From assembly GCA_913775005.1 (NCBI GenBank), contig CAJYKY010000081.1:1-13069 (forward strand): DNA of 13,069 nucleotides, in the 5' to 3' direction. This stretch comes from an uncultured Achromobacter sp. Lineage in GTDB: Bacteria > Pseudomonadota > Gammaproteobacteria > Burkholderiales > Burkholderiaceae_B. Below, one piece after another: positions 1-6,495 of this stretch. The notes under the pieces were generated by a model, which saw nothing but the letters and a program-made list of their open reading frames with translations, ran no database searches and had not been told where the DNA came from. Positions within the stretch are counted from its first letter, which is position 1. The number at the start of each line of letters is the position of its first letter. Made by a program: the position numbers and the translations under genes.

Positions 1-549
1 GTCTGGCCGACCATGACGTTCAAGGGCGAAATGACGGTCAACCTGGGCAACCTGGAAGTCAAGCTGCTGCAGGTCGGCCGCGGCCACACCAAGGGCGACA
101 CCATTGCCTGGCTGCCCGAACAGAAGATCCTGTTCGCCGGCGACCTGGTCGAATACCAGTCCACCCCCTACTGCGGCGACGCCTACTTCCGCGACTGGCC
201 CACCACGCTGGACGCGCTGTCCGGCTTCGAAGCCGAAAAGATGGTGCCCGGCCGCGGCCCGGCGCTCAAGAACGCCACCGAAGTGCGCCAGGGCCTGGCC
301 GGCACCCGCGCCTTCCTCACGGACCTGTACGGCGCCGTCAATCGCGGCGTGGCCGAAGGCAAGGACTTGAAGACGATCTACCGCGAGGTCTACGACTTCA
401 TGAAGCCGCGCTACAGCGACTGGGTGATCTTCGACCACTGCATGCCGTTTGACGTGTCGCGCGCTTTTGATGAGGCCACCGGCCACACCCACCCGCGCAT
501 CTGGACCGACAAGCGCGACCTGGAAATGTGGGCGCAGCTGGAAGGCTGA
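1..549 (+). CDS. MBL-fold metallo-hydrolase, 5' end outside the window
   Basis: The reading frame is open from the first base, so the start and N-terminal metal site (HxHxDH) lie upstream. The visible 182 codons are the C-terminal part of a metallo-beta-lactamase-fold protein. The GHTKGD motif carries the third-motif histidine (codon at 85-87) and FAGD the bridging aspartate (142-144). The next motif reads VPGRGP where family members usually have PGHG, so an expected metal-ligand histidine is an arginine (253-255). A helical C-terminal extension follows (about 320-549), as in the SoxH/quinoprotein-relay-like hydrolases. The substrate cannot be read from sequence; thioester or lactone hydrolysis is common in the superfamily. 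It lies 119 bp before an aromatic monooxygenase on the same strand, which suggests a joint role in aromatic catabolism. A first in-frame ATG exists at 13 but it interrupts the fold and is not a credible start. Confidence 0.85.
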   Translation, partial: VWPTMTFKGEMTVNLGNLEVKLLQVGRGHTKGDTIAWLPEQKILFAGDLVEYQSTPYCGDAYFRDWPTTLDALSGFEAEKMVPGRGPALKNATEVRQGLAGTRAFLTDLYGAVNRGVAEGKDLKTIYREVYDFMKPRYSDWVIFDHCMPFDVSRAFDEATGHTHPRIWTDKRDLEMWAQLEG

Positions 550-602
550 CTTGCGTAGGGCCGCAAGAGACGGCCCGGCTGGAACCTTTGCAAGAACCGG
601 AA

Positions 603-627
603 CCGCGCGTCGCAAGACGGCGCGCGG
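603..627 (+). other. Intergenic hairpin with GCAA loop
   Basis: CCGCGC plus GTC (603-611) can pair with GAC (616-618) and GCGCGG (622-627), with a three-base GGC bulge and a GCAA (GNRA-type) loop at 612-615. No T-run follows, so it does not look like a plain intrinsic terminator. A weaker 6-bp hairpin, CTTGCG/CGCAAG (550-567), begins directly after the upstream stop codon. It could protect mRNA ends or tune expression between the two genes; this is inference. Confidence 0.4.
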
Positions 628-657
628 CTTCGCACATAAAAACAAAATGACCCACAC

Positions 658-663
658 AGGAGA
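658..663 (+). promoter_or_regulatory. Ribosome binding site deciding a GTG start
   Basis: AGGAGA lies five bases before GTG at 669. This supports the GTG rather than the ATG at 693 (residue 9) as the start of the monooxygenase; no comparable site precedes the ATG. Confidence 0.75.
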
Positions 664-668
664 CAACC

Positions 669-2348
669 GTGGGAGACATCGACTTTCAGGCGATGGAGTT
701 CGCCTATGAGCAGCACGCCGATCAGGCCGCCAGCGCCCCCGCGCAGCATCCGGTCGTGATCGTGGGCGCGGGCCCGGTCGGCCTGACCACCGCGCTGGAT
801 CTCGCCCGCCAGGGCGTGCGCGTCGTGGTGCTGGACGACGACTACCGGCTATCGACCGGGTCGCGCGCCATCTGCTTTTCCAAACGCACGCTGGAAATCT
901 GGGACCGCCTGGGCGTCGGCCAGCGCATGATCGACAAGGGCGTGTCCTGGAACGTGGGCAAGGTGTTTTTCCGCGAACAGGAAGTGTGGCGCTTTGACCT
1001 GCTGCCTGAACCCGGCCACCGCCGCCCCGCGTTCATCAATCTTCAGCAGTACTACGCCGAAGGCTACCTGTACGAACAGGCGCGCCAGGAACCGAACATC
1101 CACCTGCGCTGGAAGAACAAGGTTGCCGGTGTGACCCACACGGACGACGGCGTGACGATCGCCATCGACACGCCAGAAGGCTCCTACACGCTGCAAGCCG
1201 CCTGGCTCATCGCCTGCGATGGCGCGCGATCGCCCGTGCGCAAGCTGATCGGCCAGGAAAGCCACGGCCGCATCTTCCGTGACCGCTTCCTGATCGCCGA
1301 CGTGAAGATGACGGCGGAATTTCCCACCGAACGCTGGTTCTGGTTCGACCCGCCCTTCCATCCCAACCAATCCGTGCTGCTGCACCGCCAACCCGACAAC
1401 GTCTGGCGCATCGACTTCCAGCTGGGCTGGAACGCCGACCCGGTTGAAGCCGTCAAGCCCGAGAACGTGCTGCCTCGCATCCGCGCCCTCCTCGGCCCCG
1501 ACGCGCAATTCGAGCTGGAATGGGTCAGCGTGTACACCTTTGCGTGCGAACGCATGGACAAATTCCGCCACGGCCGCGTGGTGTTCGCGGGCGATTCTGC
1601 GCATCGCGTATCGCCGTTTGGCGCGCGCGGCGCGAACAGCGGCGTGCAAGACGCCGAGAACCTGGCGTGGAAGCTCAAGCTGGTGTTGGCGGGCCACGCG
1701 CCCGAAACCTTGATCGACAGCTACAGCGCCGAACGCGAGTACGCCGCCGACGAGAACATCCTGAACTCATCGCGCGCCACCGACTTCATCACCCCCAAGA
1801 GCGACATCAGCCGCAGCTTCCGCAACGCGGTGTTAAATCTTGCCAAGACGCATCCGTTTGCGCGGTCGCTGGTCAACAGCGGCCGGCTATCTCTGCCCGC
1901 CACCTACGTCCACTCGCCGCTGAACACGGCCGACACCGATGCCTTTGTGGGCAGGATGACGCCGGGCGCGGTGGCACTGGATGCGCCCGTTACCGTCCAC
2001 GGTGAATCCGCCTGGTGGCTGGCGCAGCTGGACGGCGATTTCGTGCTGGCCCTGTTCTGCGACAAGGCGCTGCCTGATGGCGGCACGCAAGCCGCATTGC
2101 AGGCGCTGCGCAGCGCGCCGGTGCCGGTCAAAGTGGTGCTGGTGGCCGGCGCCGGGTGCGACGTGTCGGGCCTGTCCGCCGATCTGCCCGTTGTAACCGA
2201 CAGCGAAGGGTGCCTGGCCAAGCGTTACGACGCGCGCGACGGCACCGCCTACCTGATCCGCCCCGACCAGCACATTGCCGCGCGCTGGCGCGCCTTGAAT
2301 GCCGAAGCCGTGGCCAGCGCCGTCAAGCGCGCCACGGGCCACGCGTGA
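669..2348 (+). CDS. FAD-dependent aromatic-ring monooxygenase (MhpA/MhaA-like)
   Basis: This is a 559-residue class A flavoprotein monooxygenase. The FAD-binding GAGPVG motif is at residues 33-38, the DG motif (CDGARSP) is around D184, and the second FAD motif GDSAH is at 308-312, followed by the PFGARGANSG segment that binds the flavin. After about residue 400 there is the thioredoxin-like C-terminal domain of phenol/MhpA-type hydroxylases. The length matches that group. Such enzymes use NAD(P)H and O2 to add a hydroxyl group to a phenolic ring in the cytoplasm. The substrate is not readable. The nearby hmgA and fahA suggest a product in the homogentisate route, for example from 3-hydroxyphenylacetate, and the small gene 19 bp downstream may be its coupling partner, as MhaB is for MhaA in Pseudomonas putida U. 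An MhpA-like activity on 3-hydroxyphenylpropionate is the main alternative. Confidence 0.9.
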   Translation: MGDIDFQAMEFAYEQHADQAASAPAQHPVVIVGAGPVGLTTALDLARQGVRVVVLDDDYRLSTGSRAICFSKRTLEIWDRLGVGQRMIDKGVSWNVGKVFFREQEVWRFDLLPEPGHRRPAFINLQQYYAEGYLYEQARQEPNIHLRWKNKVAGVTHTDDGVTIAIDTPEGSYTLQAAWLIACDGARSPVRKLIGQESHGRIFRDRFLIADVKMTAEFPTERWFWFDPPFHPNQSVLLHRQPDNVWRIDFQLGWNADPVEAVKPENVLPRIRALLGPDAQFELEWVSVYTFACERMDKFRHGRVVFAGDSAHRVSPFGARGANSGVQDAENLAWKLKLVLAGHAPETLIDSYSAEREYAADENILNSSRATDFITPKSDISRSFRNAVLNLAKTHPFARSLVNSGRLSLPATYVHSPLNTADTDAFVGRMTPGAVALDAPVTVHGESAWWLAQLDGDFVLALFCDKALPDGGTQAALQALRSAPVPVKVVLVAGAGCDVSGLSADLPVVTDSEGCLAKRYDARDGTAYLIRPDQHIAARWRALNAEAVASAVKRATGHA

Positions 2349-2367
2349 ATCCAGAGGTCATTTCATC

Positions 2368-2577
2368 ATGCTGATTACCGACACCAATCTGAGTTCGCCG
2401 GACGACTTCTACGAAGCCCTGATCGAAACGCACCGCGACCTGAGCAACGAACAAAGCCAGGAATTGAACGCGGCGCTGATCCTGCTGTTGGCTAACCACC
2501 TGGGCGATATGGGCGTGCTGCGCGAAGCCTTGCAACAGGCCCGCGCATCGGTGGTGGAGCCCGCCGAAAAGGCCTGA
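2368..2577 (+). CDS. Small DUF2783-type protein, possible hydroxylase coupling protein
   Basis: This 69-residue acidic, mostly helical protein has no signal peptide or membrane segment. The pattern (an N-terminal LITDTNLSSPDDFYEALIE stretch, then a leucine-rich ALILLLANHLGD helix and an LREAL helix) matches what I recall of DUF2783, a family of small uncharacterised proteins. The start is the ATG at 2368, with AGAGG about ten bases upstream (2353-2357). It begins 19 bp after the monooxygenase stop and is clearly co-transcribed with it. The size and position fit the small coupling protein of two-component 3-hydroxyphenylacetate 6-hydroxylase (MhaB), but I cannot confirm homology. The gene ends 34 bp from the convergent LysR gene; between them is only the short palindrome GCGCTAGCGC (2609-2618), with no clear terminator. 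Confidence 0.8.
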   Translation: MLITDTNLSSPDDFYEALIETHRDLSNEQSQELNAALILLLANHLGDMGVLREALQQARASVVEPAEKA

Positions 2578-2611
2578 ACGCCCAAGCCGTAGCCGTCCGA
2601 ATGCGTTCGCG

Positions 2612-3520
2612 CTAGCGCCCCACCGCGAAGGTATTCACGATCAACGCGCGCAACCACTGGTTGCCGCTGTCCCGATCCACCCTGCGCTGCCAGTACAGAT
2701 TCGTCTGTAGCGCAGGCACTTTCACGGGCGGGGTCATATAGCGCAGGCCAAACGGCGGCGCGGCGCTGGCGGCCAGTTTTTCGGGCACCGTCGCCAGCAG
2801 ATCCGTCGCGCTGACGATGTACGGCACGGCGGAAAAATGCGGCACGCTGAAGTGCTCGGCCAGCACAATGCCCGCACGCTCCATGGATTGATTGACCTGC
2901 CCGTACGGTGCCGCACGCGACACAATCAGGTGCCGCTCGGCACGAAACGCCTTGATGCCCATGCCGTCGTGCGCCGTGGGATGCGCCTGCCGGAACAAGG
3001 TCGCATACCCCTGGCGAAACAGCATGCGCTGCAACGTACCCGCCCCCATTTCATCGAACGCGCCGATAGCCAGGTCCACGCGACCCGATTCCATCTCACG
3101 CGGCAGGTCCGGCCCCTGCACCCGCACGGAGTCGATGCGCACCTGCGGGGCCACCTGCACACACACTTCCATCAAGCGCGGCATGAAATGAATTTCACCG
3201 ACGTCCGTCATCGCCACGCGAAAGCGCCGGGTGCTGCTGCGCGCGTCGAACACGTCCTGGTCCTGCAAGGCTTGCGTCAAGACGGTCAGGGCTTCGCTGA
3301 CGGGGCCGGCCAGCCGCTGTGCGCGTGGCGTGGGCAGCATGCCCTGCCCGGTGCGCACAAAAAGCTCGTCGCCAAACGCCTCGCGCAAACGCCGCAGCGC
3401 ATTGCTGACGGCGGGCTGCGTCAGGTCCATCCGCCGCGCCACGGCCGACAGGTTGCGATCTTCCAGCAGGTGCTGAAACAGAATCAACAGGTTCAGATCC
3501 ACATCGCGCAGCTCGGCCAT
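2612..3520 (-). CDS. LysR-family transcriptional regulator
   Basis: This 302-residue protein has the usual LysR layout. A winged helix-turn-helix occupies about residues 9-67 (recognition segment around LTQPAVSNALRRLREAFGD, 33-51). A linker helix follows, then a periplasmic-binding-protein-like effector domain from about residue 95. The ATG at 3520 is preceded by AGGGG (complement of 3526-3530). It is divergent from hmgA across 139 bp and convergent with the monooxygenase/DUF2783 pair, so it probably controls hmgA-fahA and perhaps the hydroxylase genes, and may repress itself as LysR proteins often do. An aromatic acid of the pathway (homogentisate or its precursor) is the likely effector by context; the sequence does not reveal the ligand. 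Confidence 0.93.
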   Translation of the reverse strand: MAELRDVDLNLLILFQHLLEDRNLSAVARRMDLTQPAVSNALRRLREAFGDELFVRTGQGMLPTPRAQRLAGPVSEALTVLTQALQDQDVFDARSSTRRFRVAMTDVGEIHFMPRLMEVCVQVAPQVRIDSVRVQGPDLPREMESGRVDLAIGAFDEMGAGTLQRMLFRQGYATLFRQAHPTAHDGMGIKAFRAERHLIVSRAAPYGQVNQSMERAGIVLAEHFSVPHFSAVPYIVSATDLLATVPEKLAASAAPPFGLRYMTPPVKVPALQTNLYWQRRVDRDSGNQWLRALIVNTFAVGR

Positions 3521-3566
3521 GACGCCCCCTACTATTCACAAAATTTATAGTCTGTATTTTTGCATT

Positions 3567-3591
3567 CCCGTAGCGGTAGCGGGGCTTTTTT
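3567..3591 (+). other. Small GC hairpin plus T6 in the hmgA leader region
   Basis: CCCG (3567-3570) can pair with CGGG (3580-3583) around a nine-base loop, and a run of six T (3586-3591) follows two bases later. The loop and right arm contain a tandem TAGCGG repeat (3571-3582). The shape is that of a weak intrinsic terminator located about 70 bp before the hmgA start. It could attenuate transcripts starting in the AT-rich core or may have no function. Confidence 0.25.
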
Positions 3592-3647
3592 CCGACAATG
3601 GCGCTTGATACATACCGATCGCGCGGCCACGCACCGCGCCGCCACCC

Positions 3648-3653
3648 AGGAGG
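3648..3653 (+). promoter_or_regulatory. Perfect Shine-Dalgarno of hmgA
   Basis: AGGAGG lies six bases before the ATG at 3660. It is the strongest ribosome binding site in the window and fixes the start of hmgA. Confidence 0.85.
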
Positions 3654-3659
3654 AATTCC

Positions 3660-4958
3660 ATGGAACTGCAATACCAGACCGGCTTTGGCAACGATTGCGC
3701 CACCGAAGCCTTGCCGGGCGCGCTGCCTGTCGGCCGCAATTCGCCGCAGCAGTGTCCTTACGGCCTGTACGCCGAACAGCTGTCCGGCACCGCCTTCACC
3801 GCGCCGCGCAACGAAAACCGCCGTTCGTGGCTGTACCGCATCCGCCCGGGCGCGCAGCACAAGCCTTTTGAAGCGTTCAGCGGCGCCGCCGGCTGGGAAA
3901 GCACGTTCGGCCATGGCCCGGTCACGCCCAACCAGCTGCGCTGGAGCCCGATGCCGATTCCGGACGCGCCCACCGACTTCCTGGAAGGCGTGAAGACCTG
4001 GGGCGGCAACGGCGGCCCCGATGAACAGGGCGGCGTCGCCATCCATATGTACGCGGCCAATCGTTCGATGCAGGGCCGCTTTTTCTACAACGCCGATGGC
4101 GAACTGCTGCTGGTGCCGCAGCAAGGCCGGCTGCGCCTGGCCACCGAGCTGGGCCTGATCGACCTGGAGCCGCTGGAAATCGCCGTCATCCCGCGCGGGG
4201 TGCGCTTCCGCGTCGAACTGCTGGACGCGGAAGCCCGCGGCTACATGCTTGAGAACTTCGGCGCCGCGCTGCGCTTGCCGGAATTGGGACCCATCGGTTC
4301 GAACTGCCTGGCCAATGCGCGCGACTTCAAGACGCCCGTCGCCTGGTACGAAGACGTGGAAGGCGACTTTGAACTCATCGCCAAATTCACGGGCGGCTTC
4401 TGGCGCGCATCCATCGACCATTCGCCGCTGGACGTCGTGGCCTGGCACGGCACGCACGCGCCGTACAAGTACGATCTGCGCCACTTCAACACCATAGGCT
4501 CGATCAGCTTCGACCATCCGGACCCGTCGATCTTCACCGTGCTGACCGCGCCGTCGGACACCCCGGGCACCGCCAACATGGACTTCGCCATCTTCCCGCC
4601 GCGCATCCTGGCGATGGAAGACACCTTCCGTCCGCCCTGGTTCCATCGCAACGTCGCCAGCGAATTCATGGGCCTGATCCAAGGCGTGTACGACGCCAAG
4701 GCCGATGGCTTTGCACCCGGCGGCGCCAGCCTGCACAACTGCATGAGTGGTCACGGCCCCGACGCCGAAACGTTCGAAAAGGCCTCGCACGCCGACACGC
4801 ACGCCGCGCATTACATCCGCGACACCATGGCGTTCATGTTCGAAACCCGCCGCGTCATCCGCCCGACCGGGCAGGCATTGGCGTCGGTAGAATTGCAGGG
4901 CGACTATTACCGGTGCTGGCAGGGCATCGTGAAGCACTTCGACCCCAGCAAGGCGTGA
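3660..4958 (+). CDS. hmgA: Homogentisate 1,2-dioxygenase
   Basis: This 432-residue non-haem Fe(II) dioxygenase opens the ring of homogentisate to maleylacetoacetate, the central step of tyrosine, phenylalanine and hydroxyphenylacetate breakdown in the cytoplasm. The N-terminus has the typical YQTGFGND segment. The iron ligands of the human enzyme (H335, E341, H371) correspond with the same spacing to H329 and E335 in FHRNVASEF and H365 in HGPD, and the catalytic histidine H292 corresponds to H286 in SFDHPDPS. The length is normal for the family. It has a perfect ribosome binding site, lies divergent to a LysR gene that is its likely regulator, and is followed after 141 bp by fahA on the same strand. 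All key residues are intact. Confidence 0.98.
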   Translation: MELQYQTGFGNDCATEALPGALPVGRNSPQQCPYGLYAEQLSGTAFTAPRNENRRSWLYRIRPGAQHKPFEAFSGAAGWESTFGHGPVTPNQLRWSPMPIPDAPTDFLEGVKTWGGNGGPDEQGGVAIHMYAANRSMQGRFFYNADGELLLVPQQGRLRLATELGLIDLEPLEIAVIPRGVRFRVELLDAEARGYMLENFGAALRLPELGPIGSNCLANARDFKTPVAWYEDVEGDFELIAKFTGGFWRASIDHSPLDVVAWHGTHAPYKYDLRHFNTIGSISFDHPDPSIFTVLTAPSDTPGTANMDFAIFPPRILAMEDTFRPPWFHRNVASEFMGLIQGVYDAKADGFAPGGASLHNCMSGHGPDAETFEKASHADTHAAHYIRDTMAFMFETRRVIRPTGQALASVELQGDYYRCWQGIVKHFDPSKA

Positions 4959-4984
4959 CGGATCATTCCGTCTTTGCCCAAGCC

Positions 4985-5012
4985 ACGGCGATGCGCGCAA
5001 GCGCATCGCCGT
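4985..5012 (+). other. Perfect 12-bp hairpin with GCAA tetraloop after hmgA
   Basis: ACGGCGATGCGC (4985-4996) and GCGCATCGCCGT (5001-5012) are perfect reverse complements around a GCAA loop, a stable GNRA tetraloop. Only TTT follows directly, and the next bases are GGCG, so the U-tract expected of a strong intrinsic terminator is missing. It lies 27 bp after the hmgA stop. It may give partial termination or protect the hmgA mRNA 3' end, lowering fahA relative to hmgA. Confidence 0.6.
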
Positions 5013-5013
5013 T

Positions 5014-5054
5014 TGGCGTTGATTCATTGGGCGTTTGATCTATCTGGCGTTTGA
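5014..5054 (+). repeat. Three short direct repeats before fahA
   Basis: GGCGTTTGA occurs exactly at 5030-5038 and 5046-5054, 16 bp apart. A one-base-shorter copy, GGCGTTGA, lies at 5015-5022. The flanks are also partly shared (a T-rich base before, AT-rich bases after), giving a decayed array with a period of 15-16 bp. It directly follows the hairpin and ends 45 bp before the fahA start. Confidence 0.5.
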
Positions 5055-5099
5055 GTTTTCACACGCCCCGCCCCTTTCCTATTACAGAGACAAACCCAC

Positions 5100-6419
5100 A
5101 TGACCACCACGATCAACGAAACCCACGATCCCTCCTTGAAGAGCTGGGTCGCCAGCGCCAACACCGGCACGTCGGACTTCCCCGTGCAGAACCTGCCTTA
5201 CGGCGCCTTCCGCCGCCAGGGCACGACAGAATCGTTCCGCCCGGGTGTCGCCATCGGCGATCAGATTCTGGACCTGGCCGCATTGGCCGCCCAGAAGCCG
5301 TTTGAAGGCGTGGCCGCCGAAGCGCTGGCCGCCTGCACGGGCGACAGTCTCAATGCGCTGATGGCGCTGGGCCAGGCCCACTGGAGCGCACTGCGTCTGG
5401 CGCTGTCGCGCGCGCTGCGTGAAGGCGCCGCGCTGCGCGCCACCGTAGAGCCGCTGCTGGTGGCACAGGCCGATGCCCAATACACCACGCCCGCCCGCAT
5501 TGGCGACTACACCGACTTCTACATCTCGGTGCACCACGCCACCGCCGTCGGCAAACAGTTCCGCCCCGACAACCCCTTGCTGCCGAACTACAAGTGGGTG
5601 CCCATCGGCTACCACGGTCGCGCGTCCAGCATTGGCGTGGATCAGAAATTCCCGCGCCCTGTTGGCCAGACGCGTCCGGCCAACGAAGGCGAAACGCCGC
5701 AATTCGGCCCCTGCGCGCGGCTGGATTACGAGCTGGAACTGGGCATTTTCGTAGGCACGGGCAATGAACAGGGCGAACGCATTACGCTGGCCGACGCGGA
5801 CCGCCATGTGTTTGGCATGTGCATCCTGAACGACTGGTCGGCGCGCGACATCCAGGCCTGGGAATACCAGCCGCTCGGCCCCTTCCTGTCGAAGAATTTC
5901 GCGTCGACGATCTCGCCGTGGATCGTCACGATGGAAGCGCTGGAGCCGTTCCGCACGCAATGGACCCGTGGCCCGGGCGAGCCGCAGCCGATGCCGTACC
6001 TGGCCTCGGACGCGAACCGCGCCAAGGGCGCGTATGACGTGCAGCTGGAAGTGTTGATGACGACGTCGCAATCGCGTGATGCCAAGGCATCGCCGTTGAC
6101 GCTGTCGCGCAGCAATTTCCGCGACGCCTACTGGAACGTGGCGCAGCTGATTACGCATCACACGGTGAACGGCTGCAACCTGCAACCGGGCGACATGCTG
6201 GGCACCGGCACGCTGTCCGGACCGCAGCCGTCGGAAGCGGGTTCCTTGCTGGAACTGAGCAACGGCGGCAAGACGCCGATCGATCTGCCGTGGGGCGAGA
6301 AGCGCACCTTCCTGCAAGACGGTGATCAGATCATCATCCGTGCGGCGTGCGTGAAGGCAGGCTATCCGAAGATCGGCTTTGGCGAAGCGTCGGGCACGGT
6401 GCTGCCCGCGCGGATCTAA
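5100..6419 (+). CDS. fahA: Fumarylacetoacetase
   Basis: This 439-residue hydrolase cleaves fumarylacetoacetate to fumarate and acetoacetate, the last step of the homogentisate pathway. It has the N-terminal FAH domain (about residues 20-120) and the catalytic beta-roll domain. Residues of the mouse enzyme are conserved: D126, Y128 and H133 correspond to D139, Y141 and H146 in DYTDFYISVHH; metal-binding E199 and E201 to E211 and E213; D233 and R237 to D245 and R249 in NDWSARD; K253 to K265; E364 to E385. The ATG at 5100 has only a weak AGAGA-type ribosome site. The 141-bp gap after hmgA holds a strong hairpin, so expression is probably partly uncoupled from hmgA. No maleylacetoacetate isomerase gene follows. 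The symbol hmgB is also used for this gene in Pseudomonas. Confidence 0.97.
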   Translation: MTTTINETHDPSLKSWVASANTGTSDFPVQNLPYGAFRRQGTTESFRPGVAIGDQILDLAALAAQKPFEGVAAEALAACTGDSLNALMALGQAHWSALRLALSRALREGAALRATVEPLLVAQADAQYTTPARIGDYTDFYISVHHATAVGKQFRPDNPLLPNYKWVPIGYHGRASSIGVDQKFPRPVGQTRPANEGETPQFGPCARLDYELELGIFVGTGNEQGERITLADADRHVFGMCILNDWSARDIQAWEYQPLGPFLSKNFASTISPWIVTMEALEPFRTQWTRGPGEPQPMPYLASDANRAKGAYDVQLEVLMTTSQSRDAKASPLTLSRSNFRDAYWNVAQLITHHTVNGCNLQPGDMLGTGTLSGPQPSEAGSLLELSNGGKTPIDLPWGEKRTFLQDGDQIIIRAACVKAGYPKIGFGEASGTVLPARI

Positions 6420-6429
6420 GACAAAGACA

Positions 6430-6456
6430 ACGCCCGGGCATCGAAAGCCCGGGCGT
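6430..6456. terminator. Hairpin terminator between convergent fahA and phosphotransferase genes
   Basis: ACGCCCGGGC (6430-6439) pairs perfectly with GCCCGGGCGT (6447-6456) around a seven-base loop, beginning 11 bp after the fahA stop. Read on the - strand it is followed by a pyrimidine/T-rich tract (complement of 6417-6429). On the + strand, CTTT comes only about ten bases later. It probably ends transcripts from both sides, and better for the - strand gene. Confidence 0.6.
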
Positions 6457-6457
6457 C

Positions 6458-6495
6458 AGACAGCGTCTTTACGGTAAGACAGCGCCTTTACGGCA
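6458..6495. repeat. 19-bp tandem duplication at the 3' end of the phosphotransferase gene
   Basis: Units 6458-6476 and 6477-6495 are adjacent and differ at only two of 19 positions, both C/T changes. The second unit contains the TAA stop of the - strand gene (complement of 6488-6490) and its last codons; the first is an extra, non-coding copy. Confidence 0.75.

Larger units (their letters stand above)
3521..3659. promoter_or_regulatory. Divergent lysR/hmgA promoter region
   Basis: This 139-bp gap has a markedly AT-rich core (about 3531-3566) in an otherwise GC-rich window, as expected for divergent promoters with a LysR site. On the - strand TATAAA (complement of 3544-3549) matches the -10 consensus at five of six positions and would serve lysR, with no convincing -35. 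The short dyad ATA-GTCTG-TAT (3547-3557) lies in the core and could be part of a LysR T-N11-A type box, but the AT-richness allows several such boxes. The hmgA promoter is not clear; GACAAT (3594-3599) is a weak -10 candidate. Confidence 0.5.

Noticed and set aside
849..1697. 282-codon open frame on the - strand inside the monooxygenase gene
   Set aside because: It is antisense to conserved FAD-binding motifs and has no family signature.
3195..5027. 610-codon open frame on the - strand across hmgA
   Set aside because: It runs antisense to hmgA, whose catalytic residues are intact, and continues in another frame through the lysR 5' end. Its arginine/glycine/alanine-rich translation with no family features is typical of a shadow frame in GC-rich DNA.
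5019..5046. Possible separate fahA promoter (TTGATT and TATCTG)
   Set aside because: TATCTG matches the -10 consensus at only three of six positions, and the hexamers fall inside the direct repeats; too weak to call.
5082..6317. 411-codon open frame on the - strand across fahA
   Set aside because: It is antisense to a complete fumarylacetoacetase, low in complexity, and has no recognisable motif or ribosome site.
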